Shown: positions 25,786 through 36,376, counted from the stretch's first letter. The stretch is 64,000 bases of DNA from Anaerolineaceae bacterium UBA5211 (GCA_002412595.1 DHVJ01000050.1:38494-102493), one strand, 5' to 3'. Numbers and translations: made by a program. The notes: generated by a model from the sequence alone, not told the origin.

Positions 25786-28700
25786 ATGTCGATCAAACCC
25801 ATTCGCACAGATGTACCACTCAATGCACCTTACGGGCCGGAGCACGATTCCTGTGCACTTTACTTAAGCGCGCGTAAGAACGGTCAAAGCACCTTTGGAA
25901 CATTGAAAAGGGCTTTGTGGCGTTTGGCAAACATGGGGCACCGAACCGGTTATGTGCGTGGTGAAGGCGACGGCGCTGGCGTGCAAACGGATATTCCACG
26001 CGGTCTATGGGCCAAGAAACTCAGCCAAGCCGGTCTTCCCGCTTCTTTAGCTACTCAGCCTGGCTTTTGGGTGGGCCATTTGTTTATTCCCGCTGCGACA
26101 GCTTATACCGATATCCAGGCTGTCATCAACCGGGAATTTGACCAGGCCGGTTTGAACTTGCTGCTAGCCCAACCCGGTCCGGTGCGTTGTGAAGCCCTGG
26201 GTTTGAACGCCCAGAACAATCCGCCTGCTTTCTGGCAGTTGGCCGGCGCGGCTAACCTGCCAGACCTTGAAAGTCGTTTGTACACGGTCAAACAAAACCT
26301 GGAAAATGTGCTGCCGGTCCATTTCGCATCACTTAGTTCTTACACAGTCATTTACAAAATGCGCGGTTCGGTGGAAACGCTGGCGCGCTATTATCCCGAG
26401 CTGCAGGATCGCAGTTATGACACCGTGATGGTGCTGTGCCATGCCCGCTATTCCACCAACACGGTATCGACTTTCGAACGCGCCCAGCCTTTCGCCCTCC
26501 TCGGTCATAACGGCGAGATCAACACAATTAACCGTTTTCGCCAGGAAGCCCGCCAGGCAGGGGTTCAGCTGCCGCGCGATGGTTCCGATTCACAGGATGT
26601 GGACCGCGCTTTAGAGCATTTCTGTGTTCGCGACAACTTCAACCTGATGGAAGCCATGGAAATGGTCTTCCCGCCCTCTCCTTTCGAAATTGATCAGTTG
26701 ACCTCTCCATTAAGCGAGATATATACCCGCATGACGTTAGCCTTCGGCGCCTTCGCCCAGGGGCCTGCGGCCATTGCCGCCCGCTACGGTGACACAGCCG
26801 TTTGCAGTCTGGACACATTGGGGCTGCGGCCCTTGTGGTTCAGTGAAACGGAAAAAGAATACATCTTCAGTTCGGAGCGTGGTGCCATTCAATTGGAGGA
26901 CATGGTCAACGATTCACGGCCTTTGGCGCCGGGCGAGAAAATGGGATTGGTGATTCACCGCGGCCGCGATGTGGAGGTGCTTTCTCACCGCAAGATCCGC
27001 CAGCAGGTCATGACCAGCTGCCTGCAGCGAGCTTCCACACAAGCAACGCGCTTGCCAGATTCTCCTGCCATTCCAAATCCCCAGTTTGGCCAACAGATCC
27101 AATCCCAGTCCTCCCAGCAAGGAGATCAGTTCAATGCTATAAATCATACGATCCCAAACACGAGAGCTTCTCGTGTTTTATTTTCTCAGCACCCGGAAGA
27201 AAAACTGAGTCCTTACGACCACTTCACACTGACAGATTCCGTTCTTTCAGCCGCCGGCTGGAATCGTGAACACATCGATGATGTTCGCCAGCAAGCTCTA
27301 ACCGGGCACGAAACTGTCGGTTCGCTGGGTTATGATGGCCCGTTAGCGGCCCTCAGCCGCAGCCGCGTGAATTTGGCCGATTATTTCAAGGAGACCGTCG
27401 CCGTGGTCACCAACCCGGCCATTGACCGCGGACGCGAGAGCGAAGCTTTCTCAACACGTGTGATCCTGGGGATGCGCCCGAACATTGTCAAATCTTCAAC
27501 TGATGAAGAGAAATTTCTACTGCTCTCTTCTCCGCTGCTCTCAAGTGGTCTTTCACGCGTTAGCAGCGCGGATAAATCCGGCAGCGATGAGTTTTTTTAT
27601 GCCCTGGAAGCTGTCAGCGCATACTTTAATGACCGGTTAGTTTGGCTGTCTTTAGCCGTACCACAGGGCGAGTCCCTGCAATCTTATTTGGTTACGTTTT
27701 CGCAAACCGCCGTCGAGGCAGTCAAATCCGGCGCACTCTGCCTGGTTTTGGATGATTCCACCGCTATAGCTCAACAGCAGCGTGTGCTTGACCCGATCCT
27801 GGCTGTAGCAGCCCTGGATGATATTCTGCGCAAAACCTCTGAACCTTTCAATTTACGCCGCCATACAGGCATCATCGTACGCAGTGCCGCTATCCGCTGC
27901 TTGCATGACATCGTCCTCTTGTGCAGTTTTGGCGCAGATGCCGTCAATCCCTACGCGATGCTCAGCCTAGCAGCTGAAGGCATGCAGGAAAATTCTGCGC
28001 AAGGAATGTCGAATCTGCTCCAGTCCCTGCAAGTCGGCCTCGAAAAGGTCATTTCCACTATTGGCAGCCACGAATTGCGGGGGTATGGGCGGGTATCCAG
28101 CTCCATTGGTCTTTCCCCCGAACTGGCCGGGGTCTTCCAAACTCCGAATTTTTTAGGGTGCAGTTCATCCGGGTTAACCTGGCGGGATTTGGAAAAGGAT
28201 GCGGAAGAACGCCGTGAGATTCTAATCGGCGATAAATCAGACAAGCTCGCCATGACCGACCATTTCTACCCGCGCTTTTGGAAAGCAGTTGGTAATTACA
28301 CGCATGCTCAGGGCGACTACCAGGACATCACAAATAAATACCGGGAGCTGGCTGCTAAAACACCCGTGGCCTTACGGCACCTCATTGATTTCAAATCTTT
28401 CCCATCTCCCTTGTCACCTGAAACAACGGATATTTCCATCGGTGAACATGCCTTTCCCTTTGTGATCAGCGCTATGTCATTCGGTTCGCAGGGCGAGGCT
28501 GCCTATAGCACCTATGCATGCGCCGCGGACAAACTCAATATGATCTGTATCAACGGTGAAGGCGGTGAAGTGCCGGAATTGATCGGTAAATACCGGCACA
28601 ACCGCGGCCAACAGGTGGCTTCCGGCCGCTTCGGCGTCAATGCTGAATTTCTCAACTCCTGCGGTCTGATCGAGATTAAGATTGGGCAGGGTGCCAAACC

Positions 28701-30411
28701 CGGCGAAGGCGGTATGCTGCCTGCTGAAAAGGTCAATCCCCGTGTAGCTCAGGCGCGCCGTACTCCGCCTTACGTGGCCTTGCTTTCCCCTTCCAATAAT
28801 CACGACCTGTATTCAATTGAAGATCTGGCCCAATTGATTGAAGAATTAAAGACAGTCAATCCGAACGCCAAGATTGGGGTTAAATGCCCCTGCGTGCCGG
28901 GTATTGGCGTCATCGCCGTAGGTGTGGCCAAAGCTGGCGCGGATGTGATCAACCTGTCTGGTTACGACGGAGCCACCGGCGCGGCTCGCAAACACGCCAT
29001 TCAGCATGTCGGTCTGCCGGTTGAGATCGGTGTAGTACAAGCCCACCGCGCTCTGGTCGAAGCCGGCATCCGCGAACGTGTGGAAATTTGGTGTGACGGT
29101 GGTATGAAGACTGGTGCGGATGTGCTCAAAATGGTCCTGTTGGGCGCCAACCGTGTCGGTTTTGCCACGTTGTCCATGGTGGCCATTGGCTGCACCATCT
29201 GCCGTAAGTGCAACCAGGGCACCTGTCACAAAGGCATCACGACCCATATCAAAACGCTGGAAGAAGCGCAAAAGCTGGGCCTGAAGAGCTTTACTCCGTT
29301 GGATATGGAAGCATCCGTAATCAAGTTAGAGCGCTTGTTTAACGGCATCGGTGAAGAATTGCGTCAACTCACCGCTAATTTGGGGGCTGCCAGGCTGCAG
29401 GACTTGGTGGGTAAAGCCGATTTATTGGAGCAAATTAGCATGACAGATCGTATTGACCTGTCTGCTATGTTGGAGCCTGTACCCATGCCGCCTCACACCA
29501 GGAGAGAGCCGGGCGTCGGTCGCCTATTGACGCGTGACCGCAATCACCTGACCCGTTTCATCAGTGAAACGGTGCTGGACGCGCTGGATGAAGGCGAAAC
29601 AGAAATTACTTATCAGGACCAGGTCATGGCTTATGACCGGGCCCTGGGTTCGCATTTATTTGGGGCGCTCATGCGCCATCCCCAGCTCGACCATGAAATC
29701 GACCAACTCCACCTGCATTTCAGCCCATCTTCAATCGGCGGCAATGGTTTTGCTGCCTGGATCACGGGTAACATGGATGTTTTGATTGAAGGCGGAGCAC
29801 AGGACGGCGCTGCCAAGGGAGCTAACGGCGGCCGCGTGGCGGTCATGAAAGGCCTCAACCACGACGGTCTGCGCATTGACGGCAGCGTTGGCAAGAGCTT
29901 TGCCTACGGCGCCCAGCAGGGTATTCTGCTGGTGCAGGGTAATGCCGATTCACGCGCCTGCATCCGCCTGTCGGGAGCCAATGTGGTTTTGGGTGGACAA
30001 ATTACCCATCCCATTGACGACAATGCCGGCAGTGTGGGTACTTCCGCCAACTTGAAAGGTTATGCTTGTGAGTATATGACTTCCGGGCGTGTGGTCATCT
30101 TGGGAGACCCCGGCCCTTGCGCCTTCTCCGGTATGACCGGGGGTATAGTCTATCAGCTGCTCACCCCGGAAATGGGTTTCACCTTGGATGTACTCGAACG
30201 CCGTTTGGGTGTGGGTGCACAGGTCAATATTTTGCCGGTGGAAGGACCGGATATCCGCGCCATTCAGGAACTGTTGGGGTATTACCACCAGGCCCTGCTG
30301 CAGACCAACCAACCTGAGTGCGCCGAACAGATCAACCAGTTTTGCCTGCCGCAGGTAGCTCTTTCCCGCTTTGTGAAAATTCTCCCGCGCCAAATCACAC
30401 CCATGGAATGA
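25786..30411 (+). CDS. gltB: Glutamate synthase large subunit (GOGAT)
   Basis: Makes two glutamates from glutamine and 2-oxoglutarate. Its 1541 residues show the full order of domains: class II glutamine amidotransferase with the catalytic Cys23 in GPEHDSCALY after a short propeptide, a central domain, the FMN-binding synthase domain (with GGEVPELIGKYRHNRGQQVA and SGYDGATGAARKHA), a 3Fe-4S motif GCTICRKCNQGTCHKG with one extra Cys, and a C-terminal GXGXG beta-helix. AGAGGAAGC precedes the ATG. No gltD follows, so electrons may come from ferredoxin or an unlinked small subunit. The region near residues 405-450 (RQQVMTSCLQRAST onward, Gln/Ser-rich) looks like a lineage-specific insert. Confidence 0.94.
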   Translation: MSIKPIRTDVPLNAPYGPEHDSCALYLSARKNGQSTFGTLKRALWRLANMGHRTGYVRGEGDGAGVQTDIPRGLWAKKLSQAGLPASLATQPGFWVGHLFIPAATAYTDIQAVINREFDQAGLNLLLAQPGPVRCEALGLNAQNNPPAFWQLAGAANLPDLESRLYTVKQNLENVLPVHFASLSSYTVIYKMRGSVETLARYYPELQDRSYDTVMVLCHARYSTNTVSTFERAQPFALLGHNGEINTINRFRQEARQAGVQLPRDGSDSQDVDRALEHFCVRDNFNLMEAMEMVFPPSPFEIDQLTSPLSEIYTRMTLAFGAFAQGPAAIAARYGDTAVCSLDTLGLRPLWFSETEKEYIFSSERGAIQLEDMVNDSRPLAPGEKMGLVIHRGRDVEVLSHRKIRQQVMTSCLQRASTQATRLPDSPAIPNPQFGQQIQSQSSQQGDQFNAINHTIPNTRASRVLFSQHPEEKLSPYDHFTLTDSVLSAAGWNREHIDDVRQQALTGHETVGSLGYDGPLAALSRSRVNLADYFKETVAVVTNPAIDRGRESEAFSTRVILGMRPNIVKSSTDEEKFLLLSSPLLSSGLSRVSSADKSGSDEFFYALEAVSAYFNDRLVWLSLAVPQGESLQSYLVTFSQTAVEAVKSGALCLVLDDSTAIAQQQRVLDPILAVAALDDILRKTSEPFNLRRHTGIIVRSAAIRCLHDIVLLCSFGADAVNPYAMLSLAAEGMQENSAQGMSNLLQSLQVGLEKVISTIGSHELRGYGRVSSSIGLSPELAGVFQTPNFLGCSSSGLTWRDLEKDAEERREILIGDKSDKLAMTDHFYPRFWKAVGNYTHAQGDYQDITNKYRELAAKTPVALRHLIDFKSFPSPLSPETTDISIGEHAFPFVISAMSFGSQGEAAYSTYACAADKLNMICINGEGGEVPELIGKYRHNRGQQVASGRFGVNAEFLNSCGLIEIKIGQGAKPGEGGMLPAEKVNPRVAQARRTPPYVALLSPSNNHDLYSIEDLAQLIEELKTVNPNAKIGVKCPCVPGIGVIAVGVAKAGADVINLSGYDGATGAARKHAIQHVGLPVEIGVVQAHRALVEAGIRERVEIWCDGGMKTGADVLKMVLLGANRVGFATLSMVAIGCTICRKCNQGTCHKGITTHIKTLEEAQKLGLKSFTPLDMEASVIKLERLFNGIGEELRQLTANLGAARLQDLVGKADLLEQISMTDRIDLSAMLEPVPMPPHTRREPGVGRLLTRDRNHLTRFISETVLDALDEGETEITYQDQVMAYDRALGSHLFGALMRHPQLDHEIDQLHLHFSPSSIGGNGFAAWITGNMDVLIEGGAQDGAAKGANGGRVAVMKGLNHDGLRIDGSVGKSFAYGAQQGILLVQGNADSRACIRLSGANVVLGGQITHPIDDNAGSVGTSANLKGYACEYMTSGRVVILGDPGPCAFSGMTGGIVYQLLTPEMGFTLDVLERRLGVGAQVNILPVEGPDIRAIQELLGYYHQALLQTNQPECAEQINQFCLPQVALSRFVKILPRQITPME

Positions 30412-30553
30412 GTTCAATTTTTATCAGTTTTTAATAAGGGCATGACAACAGCCAATCAGGGCCTAAGCAGGAATTCAACCCTGCTGGCAGCCTGGCTAGC
30501 CAGCGGGTATCGGCGTGATAATTAGCATCACCCGCATTATCAATAAAGAAGTT

Positions 30554-32038
30554 TTATCTCTTTGAAGACCGGATCTTTTTAAAATCGATATAACCCCTAT
30601 CCACATTCACATTGATCAGCTGCACCCGAACGCGGTCCCCCACGTCCAAGCCTTCCACACCATGCACCAGCTTGCCTTCCACCGGGATTTTTAATAATCT
30701 CACCCAGGTACCTTTTTGTGCCGCACCGGTAACGATGGCTTCGAAACGTTCGCCAATGTGACCTTCCAATAGGAGAGCAGCCGCGGATTTACCGACCTGT
30801 CTTTCTACTTTATTTGCAGCATCTTCCGCTTCAGTGCAATGCGCTGCCAACGCTTCCAGTTCTTCAGCTGTACAAGGCACGGGGTTATCCTGCAATGCGG
30901 CTTTCAATAAGCGATGCGTGATCAAATCCGGATAGCGTCGGTTTGGAGCGGTTGAGTGTGAATAATCCTTTACTGCCAGACCGAAGTGGCCGGGAACGCT
31001 TCCATCAGGCAGATCTGCCACATATTCTCCAGCACCCATTAATTTGATAATAGCCAGTGATAAATCCGGGAATCGCATCGGATCCTTTGTCTTTTGGCTG
31101 ATCAGAAATTTTTCCAATGCGCTTGAGTCTGGTTTTTCCGGTAATTCATATTGATGCTCAGCAGCAATTTCAACAATACGTTCCCATCTTTTAGGGACGC
31201 GCACAACCCTTCGCAGCGAAGGATAATTTCTCTTTTCCAGATAACGCGCGGTCACACCGTTGGCCGCAACCATGAAATTCTCAATCAGGTCCTTGGCACG
31301 GTTCCGCTCCTCTATTTCCAATTCACGAATTTGGTCGCCGTCAAATACGGCCTTGGCTTCGATTGTCTCAAAGCTCAGAGCGCCGTGCGCATGTCGGAAT
31401 TTTTTCATTTGCTGGGCCGTCTCATCCTGCAAGCGCAGATTCGCAGCCAACCCATCCACGGCCGCGACTTCCTCCGGGATAGGCGCTAAGCCCTCCAGCC
31501 AGGCCGCCACGCTGTTATAAGCCAGCTTGGCATAATTATGGGTGAGAGCCTGATAAACAGAGCCTTCCCGCAATGAGCCATCCGGATCGATTATCATATC
31601 GATGACCATAGAAACCCGGTCAGCATCATAGTTCAGAGAGGTCAGGTCGGTAGAAAGTTTTTCAGGCAGCATCGGAAATATCTTGGCGGCTGTGTAAACA
31701 GAGGTGGTGTTATGGCGTGCGTGTGCATCCAGCTCCGTTCCTTCTTTTACCAAAGCATCCACGTCGGCTACGGCAACTAAAATCCTCACCTGTCCGCCGG
31801 GCAACTCTTCTGCGGCAGTGGTTTGGTCCAGGTCCAACGAATCATCGTTATCGATGGAAGCCCACAACATTTTCCGCAGATCGTGCACAGACGCTTGTGG
31901 AGTGTTTGCCGGCCCTTGAATGCGATCCAGTTCTGTCAAAGCCGCCTTTGAAAAATCCGGCAATAAACCTCTTTCAAGCATGGCCGTATGTGCAATGTGC
32001 TCCAACCGTTCGCGGTGTCGTTCTATATGTTGTTCCAA
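30554..32038 (-). CDS. RNB-domain exoribonuclease (RNase II/R family)
   Basis: 3'-5' exoribonuclease that degrades RNA. The 494-residue protein consists mainly of the catalytic RNB domain. The metal-binding acidic motif is in SIDNDDSLDLDQ, followed by VAVADVDALV, and the second half contains the conserved YSHSTAPNRRYPDLITHRLL. A short S1-like OB segment ends the protein. It lacks the N-terminal cold-shock domains of classical RNase R, so it belongs to the short RNB group. The start is TTG with GAGG at about 6 nt. It is monocistronic and convergent with gltB. Confidence 0.88.
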   Translation of the reverse strand: MEQHIERHRERLEHIAHTAMLERGLLPDFSKAALTELDRIQGPANTPQASVHDLRKMLWASIDNDDSLDLDQTTAAEELPGGQVRILVAVADVDALVKEGTELDAHARHNTTSVYTAAKIFPMLPEKLSTDLTSLNYDADRVSMVIDMIIDPDGSLREGSVYQALTHNYAKLAYNSVAAWLEGLAPIPEEVAAVDGLAANLRLQDETAQQMKKFRHAHGALSFETIEAKAVFDGDQIRELEIEERNRAKDLIENFMVAANGVTARYLEKRNYPSLRRVVRVPKRWERIVEIAAEHQYELPEKPDSSALEKFLISQKTKDPMRFPDLSLAIIKLMGAGEYVADLPDGSVPGHFGLAVKDYSHSTAPNRRYPDLITHRLLKAALQDNPVPCTAEELEALAAHCTEAEDAANKVERQVGKSAAALLLEGHIGERFEAIVTGAAQKGTWVRLLKIPVEGKLVHGVEGLDVGDRVRVQLINVNVDRGYIDFKKIRSSKR

Positions 32039-32225
32039 GGTACCCTCTTTTCAGCTTAATAAATTATATAAGTCGTGTGGTTTCATTTTTAATAGGTTTA
32101 TCTAAAATTGTATAATATGCTGCCCGGATACCTTGATAGAAAGATGTTAATTTTCTTAAACAAACCCCTTCAAAGCGGCCCTCAAAATTATTAATACAAC
32201 CTTCGTTGATTACAGATTACTTTCA

Positions 32226-33128
32226 TTACAAATGGTAAGGTGCTTCCCGCATATGTGTGGAAGCCCGGTAAAGTTGATCCAATTGATCAACCATTTTGGG
32301 ATCATATACCGGGTATAAATCTTCCTTGGACACGTTGTTCTCGAGGTTGAAAAGCACTTGATCCGCTTGCTCAAATCCTCCTAAAAATTCGCCCTTATCA
32401 ATTTTTGTAGGATAAAGGTCCGGGTCGGAGGGTTTGTTGCGGATGTAGTCCGGTACTTGGATGTAATCCGCTATCTGCTCCACTTGCGAGCGGTAGAGAT
32501 GCATCACCGGCATAATATCCGCGCAGTGGTCCACACCCCACTTGCAGTAAGTGCCCGTCATTACCTCTGTACGGTTGGCTGCTCCCACAACCATCAAGTT
32601 GCGCACCTCAGCGTATTGATAAATCATCAACATGCGCATGCGGTGTTTGGACATGCCATAAGAATTACCGCGCGCCATCCAGGAGTTACCATCAGCTGTC
32701 ATACGGTCCATGAAGATGCGTTCATCATTATGTTTGATCAATTTCTCGCGTCCGTAAGTGACCAGCCTGCCGCGTACTCTGCGCGATGGCACCAGCCACA
32801 GCGGCAGTGTTTTATAAGCCCCGGCCGCGCGCAAAGCGGATGATATATTGATAACCTGTAATTCAATTCCCAATTCTTTTGCCAGCTGCTTGGCGTGCCG
32901 GCGGTGAATGGGATTGCTGTCTTGTTCGGGCAGATTAACCAGATGCACTTTTTGGCTGCCCAGGCTTCTAACGGTCAGCATGGCCACCACTGCCGAATCC
33001 AGTCCCCCGCTCAATGCGATGGCTGTTCCTTCGCGGCCTAACTTACGGATATTTTGGCGGATAAATTCCTCAATCGCCCGGCTTATTGCCTGCGGATCAG
33101 TTTGCAATTCCTTTACTTTGTGTTTCAT
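32226..33128 (-). CDS. nadE: NAD+ synthetase, ammonia- or glutamine-dependent catalytic domain
   Basis: Final step of NAD synthesis: amidation of nicotinate adenine dinucleotide with ATP. The start at 33128 gives 300 residues with AGGA upstream; an ATG nine codons earlier is possible. The N-terminal PP-loop ALSGGLDSAVVAML is the ATP pyrophosphatase signature. AANRTEVMTGTYCKWGVDHC and the C-terminal KPSDPDLYPTK are NadE-type. There is no amidotransferase domain, so ammonia is the likely nitrogen source. An insert of about 40 residues between the PP-loop half and GNSYGMSKHRMRM makes it longer than E. coli NadE. Confidence 0.9.
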   Translation of the reverse strand: MKHKVKELQTDPQAISRAIEEFIRQNIRKLGREGTAIALSGGLDSAVVAMLTVRSLGSQKVHLVNLPEQDSNPIHRRHAKQLAKELGIELQVINISSALRAAGAYKTLPLWLVPSRRVRGRLVTYGREKLIKHNDERIFMDRMTADGNSWMARGNSYGMSKHRMRMLMIYQYAEVRNLMVVGAANRTEVMTGTYCKWGVDHCADIMPVMHLYRSQVEQIADYIQVPDYIRNKPSDPDLYPTKIDKGEFLGGFEQADQVLFNLENNVSKEDLYPVYDPKMVDQLDQLYRASTHMREAPYHL

Positions 33129-33222
33129 GAGATTTGTCCTGTTAATCAGCTTCATTCTATTACACTTCTACAATTAACAACATAATAGATTTAGGATGAT
33201 CAGAGAGTATTGGAATTTTTAT

Positions 33223-34689
33223 TTAAATAAAATATTGAACTTGACGGCCGTTTTCATCCAGATAATTGATTTGAGTTTCATAATTCGCCAAATTAATCTT
33301 CAATTCGCAGCTCAAATCATCCTTCGTCCAGCATAAATGAATATGTTGTGAATCGGTGTCAATCACGCCAAAATGTCCGTTGAAAGCCGCATAATCATTA
33401 CGGAAGTGAATGAGATTTTCTAGCCGCCCAACGACATCGCGTTGCTTCTCTTTCTCAATTTCCCGCATACTGTAATTATGCCGGTTGATGACCCGCCCAT
33501 CCTTGCTTTTCTCCAACGCAGCCAGGTCATTCTCCCCTGCCAGTAGTCCAACATAATAAACTTGAGGGATGCCCGGCGAAAAGAATTGGATCGCTCGCGC
33601 TGCCAGGTAAGCATCATCGTTGCAGCCTAACAGTGAATAATACGTGCCTCGGATTTGGTGCACATCGAATCCGTCCGGATCGCGGTGTTTGGGTGAATAG
33701 ATCAGGCTCAAATTACCGCCGCGTTCCATGCAGGTGTCCACAACTTCCCGCACCATAGTGCTTTCATACAGACCATTCAGGTCCGGTTTCACCGGAACAC
33801 CGTCGTGGCAGTCCAGCATAGTGAATTGTTTCTGCGGCCGGCCGCGTAGATACTGCTTTAATGAATCGCCAGAGTGCGTGATGAGTGCTTCCAATACGCG
33901 ATACGGCAAAATGAAATCATAGATCCAAAATCCTTGTTCCGATAAACGCTTTTGAAGGCTGTATTCGGCGTGCACTTCCGGCAGCAGCACGATTCCTCTG
34001 GATTCGGCCTCGGCTTGTATCCATTTCATGAATTCATATATCTCCGGTTCCACCATAAAGCATGCTGTACCCGGTTTCTTGATAACATACCCCACCGCGT
34101 CCAGACGCACCATGCGCACGCCACTTCGGCTAAACTGATCCAGAAATTCTTTCAGCAAGTTGCGCGTTCTGCTGGAATGGATATCCAGGTCCACCTGTTC
34201 GGAAGGATCTTCTTTCCCAAACGTCGTCCACAGTCTTCGCGGTTCATGGCCTTCTCCCACCGGATAAGTGGAGTATGGTTGCGGCCTGCGCAAGAATATT
34301 CTTTGCAAATCATCCTGCGGCAACTCTCCATCCTGCCAAATCTTTTCAACCGGTAGAAACATATCTGAGAAGGGAGATTGCGTTCCTTGCGCTAAGTAAT
34401 CTGTGAAATAAGGCGAATGTGCAGAGATATGGTTAACCATCAGGTCCAGTAAAACATCCGTTGTCTCTCCGATTTTTCGAATGTCTTTCCAGGTTCCGAA
34501 TTTCGGTTCAATATCCAGGTAAGTCAGTGGTGCAAATCCCCTGTCCCCGGAAGAAGGGAAAGGCGGCAATATATGTACTCCCGCAAAAGTATGGGGAAAT
34601 TGCTCTTCCAATACCCGCAGCAATCCATGCAAGTCTTCTCCCAGTGAGTCGGGATAAGTTATCAATTGAACCTTGTTCTTAAGCGTCAC
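33223..34689 (-). CDS. GH13_18 glycoside phosphorylase (sucrose phosphorylase family)
   Basis: TIM-barrel enzyme of GH13 subfamily 18, whose members phosphorolyse sucrose, sucrose 6F-phosphate, glucosylglycerol or glucosylglycerate to glucose 1-phosphate. The 488 residues include VHILPPFPSSGDRGFAPL (typical substrate pocket), the nucleophile motif VRLDAVGYV, the acid/base glutamate in LLPEVHAEY and MLDCHDGVPV. The start is GTG with GAGG at 7 nt, 9 bp after the kinase gene. Which acceptor it uses cannot be decided from sequence. It is the last gene of the LacI-controlled sugar operon and would deliver glucose 1-phosphate. Confidence 0.88.
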   Translation of the reverse strand: MTLKNKVQLITYPDSLGEDLHGLLRVLEEQFPHTFAGVHILPPFPSSGDRGFAPLTYLDIEPKFGTWKDIRKIGETTDVLLDLMVNHISAHSPYFTDYLAQGTQSPFSDMFLPVEKIWQDGELPQDDLQRIFLRRPQPYSTYPVGEGHEPRRLWTTFGKEDPSEQVDLDIHSSRTRNLLKEFLDQFSRSGVRMVRLDAVGYVIKKPGTACFMVEPEIYEFMKWIQAEAESRGIVLLPEVHAEYSLQKRLSEQGFWIYDFILPYRVLEALITHSGDSLKQYLRGRPQKQFTMLDCHDGVPVKPDLNGLYESTMVREVVDTCMERGGNLSLIYSPKHRDPDGFDVHQIRGTYYSLLGCNDDAYLAARAIQFFSPGIPQVYYVGLLAGENDLAALEKSKDGRVINRHNYSMREIEKEKQRDVVGRLENLIHFRNDYAAFNGHFGVIDTDSQHIHLCWTKDDLSCELKINLANYETQINYLDENGRQVQYFI

Positions 34690-34698
34690 GCAGAAACC

Positions 34699-35352
34699 TC
34701 AGTTCCCCCGGATGACTTCATGTGCTTTGGTAATCACGAAATCCGCCAGATTCTTATGGCCGGCAATGATCTTATGCTCTGTTGCCAGGACCTGCTCAAT
34801 GAAATCATCGCCCACTTCTTTGCCGCGGTTTCGTTTTTCCCGGTAGGCCAGTGTATCCAGTCGGCTGCTGTCAATAAACACGCGCTGATCTACATGCTTC
34901 AACAGGGAGGTGTAAGTACCTTCCGCGATGACTACCTGGATGCCTGTCAGGTTGATCGTTTCCATCTCGATCGTATTCTGGTTGTAGTCAATCAGCGGCT
35001 TCACAATTTGGGCTTCCCCCTTTATTGCGTCCTTGAGATTGCCTTCCAACACGTCCATTCGCAATTCAATATGCGGTCCCAGCCATTCCGGGTCTTCGCG
35101 CCGGCGCGCGTCGTTATCATATGGCGGCAGCACAAAATAATCATCCTGCCCCAACACTACCGTGCCTATCCCGTTTTTTGCCAGCTCATCCTGGATAGCC
35201 TTTCCCATCTCCGACTTACCGCTCCCGGATTCACCTGCAACAGTCAGTGTGAATCGTGCCGGTTTACTTCGGATATCCGCCAGTATCTTTGCAACAATTT
35301 CTCTTGCAGCTTTCTTATGATGTTCTTCTACAATGACAACATCACCTTTCAT
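34699..35352 (-). CDS. Uridine-kinase-like P-loop kinase
   Basis: A 217-residue P-loop kinase with Walker A GESGSGKSEMG near residues 40-50, a DDYF motif (in LGQDDYFVLPPYDND) typical of the uridine kinase/phosphoribulokinase family, and VVIAEGTY as a Walker B-like strand. The N-terminal 35 residues are a charged extension. Its ATG overlaps the upstream GH32-like gene stop (ATGA), so translation is coupled. Given its neighbours it may phosphorylate a sugar or nucleoside made in the pathway; the substrate is unknown. Confidence 0.75.
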   Translation of the reverse strand: MKGDVVIVEEHHKKAAREIVAKILADIRSKPARFTLTVAGESGSGKSEMGKAIQDELAKNGIGTVVLGQDDYFVLPPYDNDARRREDPEWLGPHIELRMDVLEGNLKDAIKGEAQIVKPLIDYNQNTIEMETINLTGIQVVIAEGTYTSLLKHVDQRVFIDSSRLDTLAYREKRNRGKEVGDDFIEQVLATEHKIIAGHKNLADFVITKAHEVIRGN

Positions 35353-36338
35353 GAATAACTTCCTCCAGATTCATGGAATTTTTTTACCGTCAAACGACCA
35401 TCTGCCTGCACCTCAATTGGCATCGGGTCGCTAATCTCCCCGATATACCCATTTTTTTCTCCATGCTGCCGGCAGGCCAGCAAAACCCAATCGCCTTGAT
35501 TGTTTTGAATGACTTTCCCTGAGTAAAAAGAACCGATCTCATCCCCATAAAGGAAATCATCCGTAAGCAGCCGGTATGGCCCCAGCGGATGTTCGCCGAC
35601 CATATAATGCGTACCGGTTTGTGCGCAGACATCTTTCCGCGCTGCGCGCTGCTGCGAATAACGCTCCTTTTCTACACTGAAAAACAGGTACCAGTGCTCA
35701 CCGATTTGCACAACCTGCGGCACTTCCAGATACGCAAACTCACCCGGGTTGGTTATAGGCCTTTCAACTTTCCAGTGGAACAAATCTTCCGAAACAGCAT
35801 GCGCGACTACCCCGCGCGAGCGCGGCTCACCATATGGTACGCGCGCGGTGATGAGTGCATGAAATTTATCTTCCCATCGAAACACCCATGGGTCGCGCCA
35901 GGTTTCCTCATACCACACCTGCTTGTCCAGGCGTTCATAGCAATTCGGATCAATTGAGATAACTGGATTACCCGCGTATTTTTCCCAATGTACCAGGTCA
36001 GGCGAACTGGCTAAGCCAATGCGCTGCACCAGGCCTTCCTCTGCATGGCTGATACCTGTATAAAACATGTACCATTTTTCCGCGTAATGAAGCACGCTGC
36101 CGGTCCAGGTAGCCAGGTTATCCCATTTATTTACCTCGACAGAAGGCTGCAGCGCATCCGGCAGGATTTCCCAGTCCCGCAGATCGCGTGAACGGGCGTG
36201 CCCAATACTGGCATGCCAATGACGGATATCCGCATCCATCAACTGCCGCGCTGCCTGCAAGTAGAAGATATGCGTGAATTCCCCCTCACGGGCAAACCAA
36301 AAATCCCATACCCATTTATCCGCCAAGTGCAGCGTCAT
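35349..36338 (-). CDS. GH32/GH68-clan glycoside hydrolase (beta-fructosidase-like)
   Basis: Five-bladed beta-propeller hydrolase. The 329 residues have no signal peptide, so the enzyme is cytoplasmic. The motifs fit clan GH-J: an N-terminal WVWDFWF with the nucleophile Asp position, WRDPWVFRW (the RDP transition-state motif), and YLEVPQVV, which corresponds to the ECP-type acid/base motif of GH32 with Val for Cys. HASIGHARSRDLRDWEILP is the usual early signature. The size is short for GH32 (no C-terminal beta-sandwich). Probably acts on a fructose-containing disaccharide. AGGA lies 7-8 nt before the ATG. Confidence 0.72.
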   Translation of the reverse strand: MTLHLADKWVWDFWFAREGEFTHIFYLQAARQLMDADIRHWHASIGHARSRDLRDWEILPDALQPSVEVNKWDNLATWTGSVLHYAEKWYMFYTGISHAEEGLVQRIGLASSPDLVHWEKYAGNPVISIDPNCYERLDKQVWYEETWRDPWVFRWEDKFHALITARVPYGEPRSRGVVAHAVSEDLFHWKVERPITNPGEFAYLEVPQVVQIGEHWYLFFSVEKERYSQQRAARKDVCAQTGTHYMVGEHPLGPYRLLTDDFLYGDEIGSFYSGKVIQNNQGDWVLLACRQHGEKNGYIGEISDPMPIEVQADGRLTVKKFHESGGSYS

Positions 36339-36376
36339 GAAACTGTCCTTTTGCTCAATTTTCTCTTCCCCCTGCG

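Noticed and set aside
30420..30553. Several short palindromes, including CTGGCTAGCCAG and AGCAGG/CCTGCT
   Set aside because: They lie between the convergent gltB and RNase genes, but none has a T-run or a stem long enough to call a terminator, and no repeat of them is seen elsewhere in the window.
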